Below, piece by piece: positions 32,946 through 45,495 of a DNA stretch of 64,000 nucleotides. A program made the translations under genes and the position numbers. Below the pieces are notes generated by a model. The model was not told the origin of the DNA. It ran no database searches and saw only the letters and a program-made list of their open reading frames with translations. Source of the DNA: Escarpia spicata (lineage: Eukaryota; Annelida; Polychaeta; Sabellida; Siboglinidae); assembly GCA_963995525.1 (NCBI GenBank), contig OZ023207.1, forward strand, positions 32,029,549 through 32,093,548, in the 5' to 3' direction. Each line of letters opens with the position of its first letter. Position 1 is the first letter of the stretch.

Positions 32946-35900
32946 TGAACTGAAAGTATTGGGTGGGTTGGCAGTATACAGGTGTGCTGTTGTCTTCTAT
33001 GTAGCAGTTACCTGAATGTGGTAGCTCAGGCAGAATGTAAACGCCACAATGTGTATTTATAGGCATCATCAGATTCACACAGTAGACTCATACGACCCAT
33101 TCAGGCCAGCACTTTTTATTCTGCACTCGTAAACTGAGCAGTACTGAGACTGTGCTGTTTAAACATGTGACCGCAGTGTGTCACGATTCATTTTTTAATG
33201 CAGTATACCACGTGCATAGTTCAGAAGAGTTAGTAGTGTTTAAAAGGTTCAGCTTTATGCAACAAAGGCAGTATATACGATAAGAGCTGCTGAGATGGCT
33301 TATTAAGTGCAGTTATGTAATTTTGGAGTTTTGTTTCTTTTATGATCACAACTGTTGGCTTAGATCCTTGTCATTTTTGATTCAGTATTGAACCCTTGTA
33401 CGATTAATTATATTTCTTCTCTCTGTTTAACATTACTGAATATCTTCTGAAATTTCACTAAACTTAATCATAAAGAAATGTACAACTTAATTAAACAAGC
33501 CACTGCTGGGAATCCCTGTTGCTTCAATCAGCCTGGAATTACTGTAGAGTCTTCGCTGTCTGTCGTGAACTGTGTGTCTGTCGTGAACTGTGTGTCTGTC
33601 GTGAATGGCTGTTGTCAGTAGCCATCTGTCAGTAACATCTGGTGTTGGAGCGTGTGATGCCACCCCACCAGGACATCCCCCGTCTTCTGTCAACACTTTT
33701 ATACTCACTAGAGAAGAACATGTTTCTAAGAAACTGTCAACGGGCAGACATGGCACCTGGATATGGGGTTCAGACCAGGGTAGTGTAGTTAGTGACCTCC
33801 AATTGCAGATTCACACAGGGGCGGAAGGCTAACTTTAGGTGTTGAATATAGGGTAGGACCTGTTTTTTTCTGGTTACACTTGTATAACACAGTTGACATC
33901 CGTTTGGTGTGTTTGTGAAATTGCTGATGGTAATTTACTAAGTTTGCACACTGTTAAAAAGATAGATTTTTTTATAGTTTGACACATCTCATCAGGGCCT
34001 CACCCAGAGACCCTTCCACCCATAATTTTGACGGTTAACATTCAAAAATTTTGTTTTTGGACGGTCTTAAATTGATTACGGATGGGTTCGTCCATGTTGT
34101 TTTTTGTGTGGGCTATCCCATCCATGTCATTTTTATGACATCATTGAAAATGCCGCGAAGCCAGTTACAAAATCTACAGGTTTTGAAATTTGCCCACCCA
34201 GATCACCTGGTCAGCTGCCCAACACACACCATAAACCAATTAAACCAGGCCTGGACTTGCTAGGGTGATTGTCACTTAACCACTAGTGGTGGTTGCTTGA
34301 AAGTCAGCCAACATTTGTGTAGAGTAAATATTCCTATGTGAGGTCAACATCAGGGTGGGGAGATACAATAAGCCTTTCCTGATTACGACGCGATCTTGAA
34401 AAACAGATGGAATTCCGTGTAATCGACGTTTGGAAACAGGATTTGTTTTCGAACAGAAACTCCATAAATGTTGAAAGAGTAGAATCACCAACACTGTAAA
34501 TTATACTGACTTTATTAGCGATATTTTGAAACAAGCATGATTACTATGCAATGGTATTTGTTTATTGTGGTGGATTTATGACGGAGGATTTTTTTTATAA
34601 TGCGCAAGGTAAATCGTTACGAGTGTCTTGGTGCCGGTGTCAACCGACGTAAACAGGGACGCGGGTGGAAGGCGCTAACTTAAACCTTTTTCGCGATTAT
34701 TGTCTGGCTGTCCGCTAAGCGCATTGAAGACATGTTGCTTATTAAATGTAATTATCACATCGTTAGAACACATACAAGTGTACAGATTCCGGTTTCGAAC
34801 CAAAACTCGAAGGATTAACAACAGCCTAGGTTACGCTGGCTCAAAGTAATGTAGCCAGCGTTTCGTAGTTCTAACAAATCCGTTGGATGGTGTCACTCAT
34901 ATATAGCCCTAGCTAAAACGGTTGAACAATAAACATAAAATGCATCATTTGAGATGTACATTTAGCCATATGCTCTGCCTTGCCTTCATAAATGGTAATA
35001 TGTGTTTATTTTTTAATTTTATGACGACACACTGAGTATGGTTACACAAATTTCCCAATCAAAATTTCCCATTTATATATACATTGCGTACTCATAGTTG
35101 CATAGCATTCGATTGCGTGCCAGACCGTGCTTCATAGCACATTGGACAAATTTGGACTGGCAAAAATGTCATCCTGGGTGAGCCCCAGCGTCTGATTAAT
35201 ACTTGAATGTGGTCCAGTTTATAATAATAATAATAAGACGTTTTATTTTCCAACATAACGATAATATATATATACAACGTTTGTGGCACATAAATACGTA
35301 TTATGTCAAAAAAGGGGCAAACTGACGAAAGTTCTTATAGTTGTATACCCCTGAACAAGTTTCTTTAGGTATTACGTAGTATACAATTTAGTATGTGACA
35401 ATACAGCATAATCTTCATATTTAATTTTGGTATGAAATATTGCACGAATACCCGGTAAGTGAAGACAAGCACTGGCATTATTAGTGTATAAATTAATATT
35501 AAACATTCAAATACAGTTCATAGTTTCAGCTTGTGGGGTACTACCATACTGTTAGTGCAATGGCAGGGAAATACTCGTCCTGACTGATTTTTAAAGGGAG
35601 ATTGTCTGTTTCTTTTATACACAATCAGCCAGGATTGTGTTATTAAAAGGATGTTTGCTGAATTGGCTGTTTTAAACGTGGGAAAATGCGATTGCGCTGA
35701 ACATCAAAAGGTTTTGCAGTTAACCCAGCTTTCTCGTAATATTAACCGACCTGGCTTTGACTGTATTGTCAATAAAAGTTATAGAACATGTTTTGAATCT
35801 GACTGTTTTGTTTACAGTTGGAAAATGTCTCAGGCACACCTTTCAAACTACTAACATTGAACTTTACAGGCCTAATAAATATAATTTGGTAGGCCAATAT

Positions 35901-36701
35901 TAAATAAATTATTCAATAATTATTCACATCGTTAGGGTATAATTCAGGAATTAAGTTTTGAACAGAAATGTTGCTGGTACAAACTAGATGTCATTACATG
36001 TAACTAAGCCTCAAACTATCACACCCAACTATTTGAATAATGTGTTGTTGGCCTTGAATTGAACCAACTCGAGAACCAGAACCGATTTTCCAGCGACAAA
36101 TTCTTATTTGGCATTTGGAACCATTTGCTGTCTGTATAATGCAGACACACATACCTTTGTATAGATATAGTTTATCTGTGTTGACCTTTGGCATTGAGGT
36201 ATATCAGATGTTTTATTGCTGTGTAGGACACATTCTCTATAAACCCAGCAGCTGGCAGGGTTGTTAATGTAGGATAAAGACCCTTACATTGACTGTGTTG
36301 AGCTCACAGAGGGTGCCAATAGGGGTCATAACCTGTAGCTTTGTGTTACAGAAAGTGAATGTACCAGATACTGCTTGCAAGGGGAAGTCTGTAGTTGACA
36401 GTGGCCTGAGCAGGAACAATTACACTGACAAGAGGGAATCTCTGGTATGTCACCTATTAATGACAGATCTGTGGATGCTGCCATCTGGTCTTATGTTTAA
36501 TGCTTACATTTATTTCTAGTGGCCTTGCCACCTCTACATAACATGGGTGGGTGGGTTTGTGGTAACCCATGCATAGGGTATATAGTAAATACCCTCGTGG
36601 TATTTGTTCTGGTAGTTGGTAGATGAGGGGAGATGGGAGGCAGGCAGGGTGTGAGGGGTAGGTAAAGTAATATACCTACCCAGGGGCATAGTCAGAGACC
36701 T
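32946..36701. other. No supported gene; minor repeats
   Basis: Mostly unique AT-rich DNA. GTCGTGAACTGTGTGTCT (18 bp) is repeated 2.5 times at 33558-33605. (TAA)n at 35221-35236 followed by GACGTTTTATTTTCC looks like a - strand L2 3' tail. CACTCATATATAGCCCTAG at about 34898 resembles CACTCATATATGGCTCTAG at about 14097. Frames at 33605, 35651 and 36289 (+) are unrecognised. Confidence 0.35.
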
Positions 36702-37022
36702 GTCTGTCTGTCTTCAAGACTGGCAGATGACTGGCCAAGACAGGTAATTATAACTGATGACAGGTAGAATTTAGAGGGGGCAGCTGGCTACTACTAGATT
36801 AAGTAGTGGTTAATGAATGTCACTGGCACAGTGAAAGAGGTAGAGTGGATCAGTAGTAATTAAATAAATCGCTCAAATGACAATGGCGTGTCATTGAAAA
36901 AACTAAACTGGCCAATAATGGCTGTGATTGACGTGAGTGACTTCCCCGCGAGCCGTTCACATGCTAAAATGCACATTTTTTATTAATTCGAGACTAGAAA
37001 AAAATTATTTCTGGCTAATGGC
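36702..37022 (+). repeat. Dispersed ~320-bp repeat, copy 1
   Basis: Begins GTCTTCAAGACTGGCAGATG-like sequence and ends AAATTATTTCTGGCTAATGG. It aligns along its length with 38596-38922 with substitutions and small indels. No ORF, no inverted ends seen. Confidence 0.85.
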
Positions 37023-37204
37023 CTGTACCTACCACCCAGTAAGGAAGCTGTGTGTCTGATTTTGACCTGGTGGTAGATGCTGTGAGGATCTATGTTTTCA
37101 CGGTTGATCTCTGAGGGTCTCTATCTTATTTGATCACTTACTGTAAGTTGTGAGGATCTTTGTAATCTGGCATGAACTGATGCAGAAGGAAGCAGGGCAT
37201 GCCT

Positions 37205-37982
37205 ATAATAATAATATTTTATTTTGTTAAGCGTTACACCCAATATTGTGCTTTACAACAGTGTACAAATGTATATTAAAACTAATGCATTTTAATAAAA
37301 AAAAATAGTTGTTATATCATAGATAAAATTAACAAATAATAATAGTAATTAAGATAATAAATATAGTAGAAAAGGAATGTGATATAAAATATCATAAAAT
37401 AAAATAGTTAAGATCATATTATTATTATTTTAATAAATAAACTAAAATTAATGTAAACATCAATAAATTAGACTAAAATGTATATGAAAAGTAAATAAAT
37501 AATAAATAAATGTTAAACATCAATCAGCTATGGTAAAACCGTGTTGGTAAGTCCGAGTTACATATACGCTGCAGTGAACAGATGAGTCTTCAACACAGAT
37601 TTAAATGATTCCAGTGTGCGTGAGCAGATGTACATTCACCGGCTCTGCTGCGTGTTCTCGGAACAACTAGTGCCTTCGAGTCGGCAGACCGAAGACGTCT
37701 GGCTGGCTTGTAGACACGCACCAGTTTCTGCATATAGACAGGCGAGAGGACTTCGTGCAGCGACTTGTACGTAAGAACAGCGATCTTGAATGCAATGCGC
37801 TGTTGAATAGGTAGCCAGTGCAATTCGCGAAGAATAGGGGTCGCACTTTCACTATGAGCCTGTCGAGTAATAAGGCGAGCGGCAGCATTCTGCAGTCGCT
37901 GCAATCGACCGATGTCATTGGTTGAGGTACCAAACAGTAGAGAGTTGCAGTAGTCTAAATGGGATGTAATCATGGCATTCAC
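37205..37982 (-). mobile_element. L2-like LINE 3' end
   Basis: The - strand frame 37982-37590 encodes the post-RT region: MNAMITSHLDYCNSLLFG, LQRLQNAAARLITRQ, ILRELHWLPIQQRIAFKIAV, LTYKSLHEVLSPVYM and RRLRSADSKALVVPRTRS. Part of the F-S-V-A-A-P-x-x-W-N-x-L-P block is deleted and frame-shifted, then RTLESFKSVLKTHLFTAAYM and TAA near 37560. The 3' UTR runs to an ATAATAATA tail at 37205. Motif order and the TTA-type tail are typical of L2. Confidence 0.92.
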
Positions 37983-38595
37983 TACCCGTTACATATTATA
38001 CATTAAGGACAAATATAGTTTTTGACTTGATTCCTTACTGTATGATTTGGGGGAAATTACATGTATGTGTTTTCTGAATTGACCCTTAAACATTGTGCCC
38101 AAGCTTGTAATGTGAGGATCTATATTTCTAACTTGACCCCTTAACAAAGGATGTTTGCGAGACTGTATTTTCATGAGATCTGTGTTTGTGAGATGGTCCC
38201 TTAATGAAGGCTGTCTGAGAGACTGTAAGAGGCATGTCTGCGTTTGTGAGGTGATCCCTGTACTCCAGATGAGCCTGAGAACCAGATGCTTGTAGATCAG
38301 TTGAGGTGATCCAGTGTGAGAAGTCTGATTACAAGTCCCACTATCAGGCACTGAAGGGGACTGACAGGGGTGTGTTTCCCCTGTAAACATCTTCTGTCTA
38401 CACAACCACAGTGTTCTCACAACATGTACTTCTACCAAAGTGAGACAGAAGTGGATGAGCTTCAGATGCTAAATATGACGTCATAGAAACCCATTTCTGC
38501 TGTTGCTTGATATCAAAGGGAAGGGGTGTATCCGTAGTTGTTTGTTCTCTTCTTTTCCTGTCTGCAAGCCTGTGCAAAGGCTTAGCCATGGACCA
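37983..38595. other. No gene; decayed ~60-bp repeats
   Basis: 38100-38260 shows two to three diverged copies of a unit with GTGAGGATCT, GACCCCTTAA and GAGAGACTGTA words; similar words lie near 37080-37160. Confidence 0.4.
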
Positions 38596-38922
38596 GTCTG
38601 CCTGTCTTCAAGACTGGCAGATGACTGGCCAGGACTGGTAATTACAACTGATAAGACCAGTGGAATTTACAGGGGACCAGCTGGCCACAAGACTAACTAA
38701 TAGTTCCAAGTCTAGGGGCCTACATTAATTACTATAGTATAATAGTTCCAAGTCTAGGGGCCTACATTAATTACTATAGTATCAGTGGCACAACTGGCAG
38801 TGAAACAAATCAAATGGATCAGCATTAATTAAATACATGGCTCAAATGATGCAGGTTTGTCATTAAATAAAAATTAAACTGGTAAATTCAACACTGGCAA
38901 CAAATTATTTCTGGCTAATGGC
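38596..38922 (+). repeat. Dispersed ~320-bp repeat, copy 2
   Basis: Homologous to 36702-37022. It carries an extra 42-bp tandem duplication (ATAGTTCCAAGTCTAGGGGC, then continuing) at about 38700-38785. The 31/32-bp array starts 3 bp after its end. Confidence 0.85.
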
Positions 38923-38924
38923 AT

Positions 38925-40876
38925 ACCTGTCTGTCAGGGGTGAGCCGGGCCTCGGTACCTGTGTGTCAGGGGTGAGCCTGGCCTCCGTACCTGTCTGTCA
39001 GGGGTGAGCCTGGCCTCGGTACCTGTCTGTCAGGGGTGAGCTTGGCCTCGGTACCTGTGTGTCAGGGGTGAGCCTGGCCTCGGTACCTGTCTGTCAGGGG
39101 TGAGCCTGGCCTCGGTACCTGTCTGTCAGGGGTGAGCCTGGCCTCGTACCTGTCTGTCAAGGTGAGCCTGGCCTCGTACCTGTCTGTCAGGGGTGAGCCT
39201 GGCCTCCGTATCTGTCTGTCAGGGGTGAGCCTGGCCTCCGTATCTGTCTGTCAGGGGTGAGCCTGGCCTCCGTACCTGTCTGTCAGGGGTGAGCCTGGCC
39301 TCGGCACCTGTCTGTCAGGGGTGAGCCTGGCCTCGGTACCTGTCTGTCAGGGGTGAGCCTGGCCTCGGTACCTGTCTGTCAGGGGTGAGCCTGGCCTCGT
39401 ACCTGTCTGTCAAGGTGAGCCTGGCCTCGGTACCTGTCTGTCAGGGGTGAGCCTGGCCTCGTACCTGTCTGTCAGGGGTGAGCCTGGCCTCGGTACCTGT
39501 CTGTCAGGGGTGGGCCTGGCCTCGTACCTGTCTGTCAGGGGTGAGCCTGGCCTCGGTACCTGTCTGTCAGGGGTGAGCCTGGCCTCGGTACCTGTCTGTC
39601 AGGGGTGAGCCTGGCCTCCGTATCTGTCTGTCAGGGGTGAGCCTGGCCTCCGTATCTGTCTGTCAGGGGTGAGCCTGGCCTCCGTACCTGTCGGTCAGGG
39701 GTGAGCCTGGCCTCGGTACCTGTCAGTCGGGTGAGCCTGGCCTCGGTACCTGTCTGTCAGGGGTGAGTCTGGCCTCGTACCTGTCTGTCAGGAGTGAGCC
39801 TGGCCTCCGTACCTGTCTGTCAGGGGTGAGCCTGGCCTCGTACCTGTCTGTCAGGGGTGAGCCTGGCCTCGTACCTGTCTGTCAAGGTGAGCCTGGCCTC
39901 GATACCTGTCTGTCAGGGGTGAGCCTGGCCTCGTACCTGTCTGTCAGGGGTGAGCCTGGCCTCGGTACCTGTCTGTCAGGGGTGAGCCTGGCCTCGGTAC
40001 CTGTCTGTCAGGGGTGAGCCTGGCCTCCGTATCTGTCTGTCGGGTGAGCCTGGCCTCCGTACCTGTCTGTCAGGGGTGAGCCTGGCCTCGTACCTGTCTG
40101 TCAGGGGTGAGCCTGGCCTCGGTACCTGTCTGTCAGGGGTGAGCCTGGCCTCGGTACCTGTCTGTCAGGGGTGAGCCTGGCCTCGTACCTGTCTGTCAGG
40201 GGTGAGCCTGGCCTCCGTACCTGTCTGTCAGGGGTGAGCCTGGCCTCGTACCTGTCTGTCAGGGGTGAGCCTGACCTTGTACATGTCTGTCAGGGGTGAG
40301 CCTGGCCTCGTACCTGTCTGTCAGGGGTGAGCCTGACCTCGTACATGTCTGTCAAGGGTGAGCCTGGCCTCGTACCTGTCTGTCAGGGGTGAGCCTGGCC
40401 ACCGTACATGTCTGTCAGGGGTGAGCCTGGCCTCGTACTTGTCTGTCAGGGGTGAGCCTGGCCTCCATACATGTCTGTTAGGAGTGAGCCTGGCCTCGTA
40501 CCTGTCTGTCAGGGGTGAGCCTGGCCTCGTACCTGTCTGTCAGGGGTGAGCCTGGCCTCGTACCTGTCTGTCAGGGGTGAGCCTGGCCTCGTACCTGTCT
40601 GTCAGGGGTGAGCCTGGCCTCCGTACATGTCTGTCAGGAGTGAGCCTGGCCTCGTACCTGTCTGTCAGGGGTGAGCCTGGCCTCAGTACCTGTCTGTCAG
40701 GGGTGAGCCTGGCCTCGTACCTGTCTGTCAGGGGTGAGCCTGGCCTCCGTACATGTCTGTCAGGAGTGAGCCTGGCCTCGTACCTGTCTGTCAGGGGTGA
40801 GCCTGGCCTCGTACCTGTCTGTCAGTGGTGAGCCTGGCCTCGTACCTGTCTGTCAGGGGTGAGCCTGGCCTCGTAC
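38925..40876. repeat. 31/32-bp minisatellite, about 62 copies
   Basis: ACCTGTCTGTCAGGGGTGAG followed by CCTGGCCTCGT (31 bp) or CCTGGCCTCGGT (32 bp). Mixing the two lengths breaks every frame, so the MSLASYLSVRGEPGL-type frames are artefacts. Each unit places a splice-acceptor-like CCTGTCTGTCAG directly before a donor-like GGGTGAGC. Confidence 0.97.
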
Positions 40877-41237
40877 TGATCCTCGACTTCTGTTTCTTCT
40901 CCTGGCTGATCTTGCACTGTAGTCATTTGTTTATTATTTGGACATTTCACAAATTTGGTTCTTCAATTGTGAAGACATCTGTGGTGTCTTCCTCACATAT
41001 TTCTTATGGTTTGTCTCTGTTTTGTTTCCTGTCACTATTCCCGCTTCAATATTATGGTTTTTGCACCTGACAAAATTACACCCGCTTTATAGACTATGTA
41101 AGTGACAATGTTTGTTGTCAATATGGACTAGATGGTGACATGTTATACAGTCCATTATAGTGGTATTGTTTTATGATATAACTATTACATTAAGTAAATG
41201 ACTTGACTAGAATGTTATTTAGTTAATTCACCTGTCT
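40877..41237. other. No gene seen
   Basis: T-rich on the + strand near the array, otherwise unique. Confidence 0.35.
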
Positions 41238-41945
41238 ATATAATAACAATAATAAGATAACTTCTATTGCGCCTAAATCTTTGGAAACCAAGCTCAGAGG
41301 CGCATCAAAACAAAAGGATTGGTCAATCTAAAAATCCATAAGTAGTATTCCAGTTGTCAACAGATGGGTCAAGGCGCTAGGGAGCTACGGTGGATAAGCA
41401 AGGTTGTAAAGAAAAAGTTTTTAAATGACGACGGAATTTTTTATATTTTCAAGTGATCTAACACTAAGAGGGAGCATATTCCAAAGAGTTGGTGCAGCAA
41501 CAGAAAAAGCCCTAGTTCCAACATTAGTGTTGACTCTAGGAACAAAAAGTAGGTCAGAACTAGTCAAGTCTGCTGCTAGCAAGCGCTGTTGCAATAGTTT
41601 TAGCAACAGAAAATGACATATACCTGCGAATACAGTGAAAATCACAAATATGATAAAAATAGCAGCGACATGTTTGAGATATGTGTTGTCGGAAATTGAA
41701 GTTACAATCAAAGATCACTCCAAGATTCCGCACCGAGGTTGCTGGTGTGATATAGTGATTCCAAGTACACCTAGGGAAAAAACCATCCAGTTTACTATGC
41801 TGCATTGGAGTACCAATAATGATCAATTCAGTTTTATTTGCAGTTAATTTCAACTTGCCGTCAGTCATCCAGTGGAAGATATCTTGAAGGCAATCACTAA
41901 GTTGGTTAAGGGAGCGATTTGTATCGGATTTGAATGTACATAATA
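41238..41945 (-). mobile_element. L2-like LINE 3' end, internal deletion (family X copy 1)
   Basis: From about 41940 on the - strand: TFKSDTNRSLNQLSDCLQDI, FHWMTDGKLKLTANKTELII, SVRNLGVIFDCNFNFRQHIS and KTIATALASSRLD, then a jump past the DYCNSLL to YK region to LLAADLTSSDLLFVPRV, GTRAFSVAAPTLWNMLPLSV and RSLENI. The 3' UTR contains GAGGCGCAATAG-like wording, ending in a TTATTATTGTTATTAT tail at 41240. It shares its 3' end with 48775-49170 and 54915-55205. Confidence 0.92.
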
Positions 41946-43568
41946 ATGTGCTCTAACACTAGCACTAGCAGACAGGAACTTGTCTGTCACATACTTGGAG
42001 ATCACTTCTAAACTTGTATGTTATGTCATGGTTTACCTAGTTGGAGACCAACCTAGTTAACCCCCTGAAGGGTAAATATACTGTATAATAAGGGTTGTTG
42101 AGCTCAAGGGGGTTGACATGTCTTGACCTTTTGATAAGCACCCACTGTACACTGACCTACTATGTAACCTAACCCTCAAGTAAAATGTGTAGTCTGCCTA
42201 TAGAATACAACAAACTACATGTCGCTGAACATTTGCAAATATATTCTTTCCGAAACAAAACAAATAAAAACTGAACTGCAGTGGCATCATTTATTAATGT
42301 GACACATGTTTATCTACTAAAACATCCTGTCCATAGTAGACAAGGATCAATATCCCACAGTGCTAATGGACAGGTTGTATATAAATGATTTTTTGTAGAC
42401 ATCAGAATTTGTGACAGTCAGACTGACAGTTGATGAAAGGACATAGTTTATGCCACTGCCAGAGTCAATTGATGGATAGTTCACAGTTCATGCTACATGT
42501 GTATTACATACAGAGTTTTTGTTAAACCAGACAACACTTTAAATACATTAGATTTTCAGGGATATTGGTTTAAAAAAAGTATTTATATTATTATTAAATT
42601 CAATTGTTGGCGAATACAACTAAAATTAAGAATAAATTATTATTAACTATTTAATAATTTCTTGTCATAAACATTAAAATTTGCCAAGCTTGTATGTTAA
42701 ATACAGTGGGTACAACTTTTAATACAATCTTCAAGTATATTAACCAGCCAGAGCCCAGGAAAGCCACTTTACTGATGTATTGCAGTAGATTTTGTACAGG
42801 TTGTTTAGTATTTAAATTAATACATGTTTTCTGAGATGGTTCACTAATTATGTTTGGCTTATAAGTTATGATATACAAATGAATTTAAGGACGGTCTACT
42901 ATTTTGACATTTTTGCTCAATGAAAAAAAAAAATTTTGAACAAGTATATGGCCATATTTGTGAACTTTTACATTGATACTCTGGCCAGGTTGAAATTCTT
43001 AGTGAACGGATGACAGTAATCTAGGGATCCTTGTACATGATAACATCACCCATAGTATTAGTGGACGGCACCTTGTACTTTGCTTTGGATGCCATCTTAA
43101 TTAAGTTGATTTTCGGGAGAGAGAAAATCCAGAATTACACAAATTTTTGCCACTAGGCTAATGAAAGAATAAATATTAGCATAATTTATTTTCAGAAGAT
43201 TCACTATACATAGATCTGCAAGCATTAGTAAAAATAACATTGCCATCAGTGAAACAATAAATGGCGATCTGTCCCTGTCTGAAGCAGTATTGAGTGAGTG
43301 ACCTTGCTGGGGGGTCAACAGACCTAGAAGGTACAGGGAGAGTGAGATAATATCTCAGATGATTACTGCCCTGTCTGATTGATCCCTCAATCCCCTCAAC
43401 TAGGTCTTCCAAGTACAGGAATCTCTGCCCTACTGCCAGATGATTCTGCAATTCAATCAATGAACATGTGGTAAAAATAGAGGGAGACAGGCAGTACTTC
43501 CAGCATGGCTCACCAGTGCCACATTTGGGTGGCCATAAATATATGGGGACAGACCACTATTTTATTTT
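41946..43568. other. No supported gene
   Basis: AT-rich unique DNA. A - strand frame at 43176-43460 (MIELQNHLAVGQRFLYLEDL, continuing) is unrecognised. An A run lies near 42930. Confidence 0.35.
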
Positions 43569-43650
43569 ATGCTAAGATAAGATAAGGTATTCTTTATTGT
43601 CTCAGCTGAGGAATTTGTCTTGGTTAGAACAGATGTGACTGTGTTATAAT
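43569..43650 (-). mobile_element. Possible LINE 3' tail
   Basis: On the - strand GAGACAATAAAGAATACC runs into CTTATCTTATCTTA, the form of a CR1-group 3' end with a short tandem tail. No coding part adjoins it. Confidence 0.4.
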
Positions 43651-43965
43651 ATAAAAAAACATGCAATAAAACAGCAGATAACTGAATAAAGATTACATTG
43701 CACTCATTACACTGCAGTAGGTTCATGCCATGTGAATGAAGGGCTGGTGGTTTTGTTGAGATCGCCAGCATTTTTGTCCCAGAAAAGATATTTTTAACTG
43801 GGAAGTGGGCATTACATTTATGCCTATATCAGTGATGGTTATGTTGGTATGAGGGTTAACTTTCTGATGGTGGACTGACAGTCGGTGAACTCGTCAGTTT
43901 TTGTAACATGTGATGACAACATTACCCCTGTTGATGTTCTCAGAAAAAAGATTTTTCAAAAACTC
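43651..43965. other. No gene seen
   Basis: Unique AT-rich sequence. Confidence 0.35.
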
Positions 43966-44187
43966 CGTCTAGGTAGTCAGTAACACGTCTAGGTAGTCAG
44001 TAACACGTCTAGGTAGTCAGTGACACGTCTAGGTAGTCAGTGACACGTCTAGGTAGTTAGTGACACGTCTAGGTAGTCAGTGACATGTCTAGGTAGTCAG
44101 TGACACGTCTAGGTAGTCATTACACGTCTAGGTAGTCAGTAACACATCTAGGTAGTCAGTAACACGTCTAGGTAGTCAGTAACACGA
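43966..44187. repeat. 20-bp minisatellite, 11 copies
   Basis: CGTCTAGGTAGTCAGTGACA repeats every 20 bp; one unit near 44115 is 18 bp. Confidence 0.97.
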
Positions 44188-44789
44188 CATGCAGCAATTT
44201 GTGCTGCCGTGAAAAAAACCTTTAAAGCATTATCGTTGACACACAGCTCACTACAATAACAAAACACTAACTTTGAAAATGAGATAATGACCTATGCCCA
44301 TCCAGCTCCCCGATATGTTGTGTACTATGGAATGTGCAGTTTTTCATGGATGATCGTTTGTGTGAACTGTCCGGGTTTGGCAGTTAGATCTATGTGAAAC
44401 ATCTGGAAGGCACTTTGTATTTGGACGACAAGAAAAGACAAGCAGCTGGTATATTGTTCTTCATACAATCCTGTATATAAATGCTTACATTAAAACAAAT
44501 ATAAAGATACTGTTCAGAATCTTGATTTGGTGTTCAAGGTGGCTTCCAGGATCATCACAGTGCCTTTATCAGTGTCATTGTGAGCAACTTTTTTTTGTTA
44601 TGTAACTAGGTTGGTGGTTGTCACATGACCACAGCTCCATGGAAATGGAGAGAACATCTGTACTGTGTAGTCCCCAGCTCTGTTGATGGTTGGGTGCCCC
44701 CCCCCATGTCAATCATTTCACTTATCTTTCTAGGCCAGAAGTTGTTTTCTCTGGCTTTAGAACATGTTTGACTTGAAGTTCTACATGGG
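44188..44789. other. No gene seen
   Basis: Unique sequence, with short C-run at about 44697. Confidence 0.35.
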
Positions 44790-45141
44790 TAAAACCACAT
44801 TTTATTTTACGTAGGCAGCCATTATAACGTTTCCTTCATTTCCTGCAAAGTTTCTCTGACGATCTTCTTGAAAATTTCACAGCATATTTAACCTCCATTG
44901 ACACAAATGCTGTGGAAAATTCGTGAATTTTTTATACATCGTTTTTCAGAAAAAAATTCACCAAAGCCTGATACTTCTCAATTTGAAATGTGAAAGATCT
45001 AATGCAGTAGTACATTCAGTATTCACTGAACCAACATGTCCCTTGTAAAAGTGCTCGAAAAAATTCACGCATAACCAAAATGCTATTTTCAAGGGCAGTC
45101 TTTAACTGGGTAATGTCACACAAATCCTTAATGTGGTTTTA
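44790..45141. mobile_element. MITE family M, copy 1 (348 bp, TA flanks)
   Basis: TA at 44790-44791 is followed by AAACCACATT; the inverse AATGTGGTTT ends at 45139 and is followed by TA. The interior (for example TTTCCTTCATTTCCTGCAAA and AGTAGTACATTCAGTATTCA) is shared with 57505-57938. TA flanks suggest a Tc1/mariner-type mover. No ORF. Confidence 0.85.
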
Positions 45142-45367
45142 CGCCTAGGTCTTCACGTTGATAAAAGTTATGTTCTTTCAGCCTGGCCCCACTGACCAGT
45201 TGGTCTGACCAGTTGGTCTTACCGTCAGAGTCTGGACGGCCGTGTCTCTTTGTACTTCACCACAACATGGTAGTTTTTTGTTATTTAGTTCTGGTTAAAT
45301 AATCGGACTTGTAACCTGTTAGAATATTTCTGTTGTACACGAGTTACATGATTTTGTCTCCTTCCAG
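45142..45367 (+). other. Upstream intron end of the FARP-like exon
   Basis: Ends in the acceptor tract TTTTGTCTCCTTCCAG. The MITE's right end lies only about 225 bp from the exon. A GACCAGTTGGTCT direct repeat sits near 45195-45220. Confidence 0.5.
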
Positions 45368-45386
45368 GTATGCCCACGATAAACAC

Positions 45387-45470
45387 ATGGTTGCCATGAC
45401 AATGCCGTCACAGCGGACATCCGCATCAACTGAATCCAGCGACCACACCTTGACAGCCCGTTGTGTGTAG
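45387..45470 (+). promoter_or_regulatory. Upstream ORF in the 5' UTR part of the FARP-like exon
   Basis: ATG 45387 opens a 27-codon frame ending in TAG at 45468-45470, out of frame with and 25 bp before the main ATG. A shorter uORF starts at 45370. If the exon is used as drawn, these would reduce or regulate initiation at 45496. Confidence 0.35.
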
Positions 45471-45495
45471 TGGCCACCAGGGGAAATAGGGCGCC

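Noticed and set aside
39763..41070. MSLASYLSVRGEPGL-type repeat proteins
   Set aside because: Unit length switches between 31 and 32 bp, so no frame is kept across the array.
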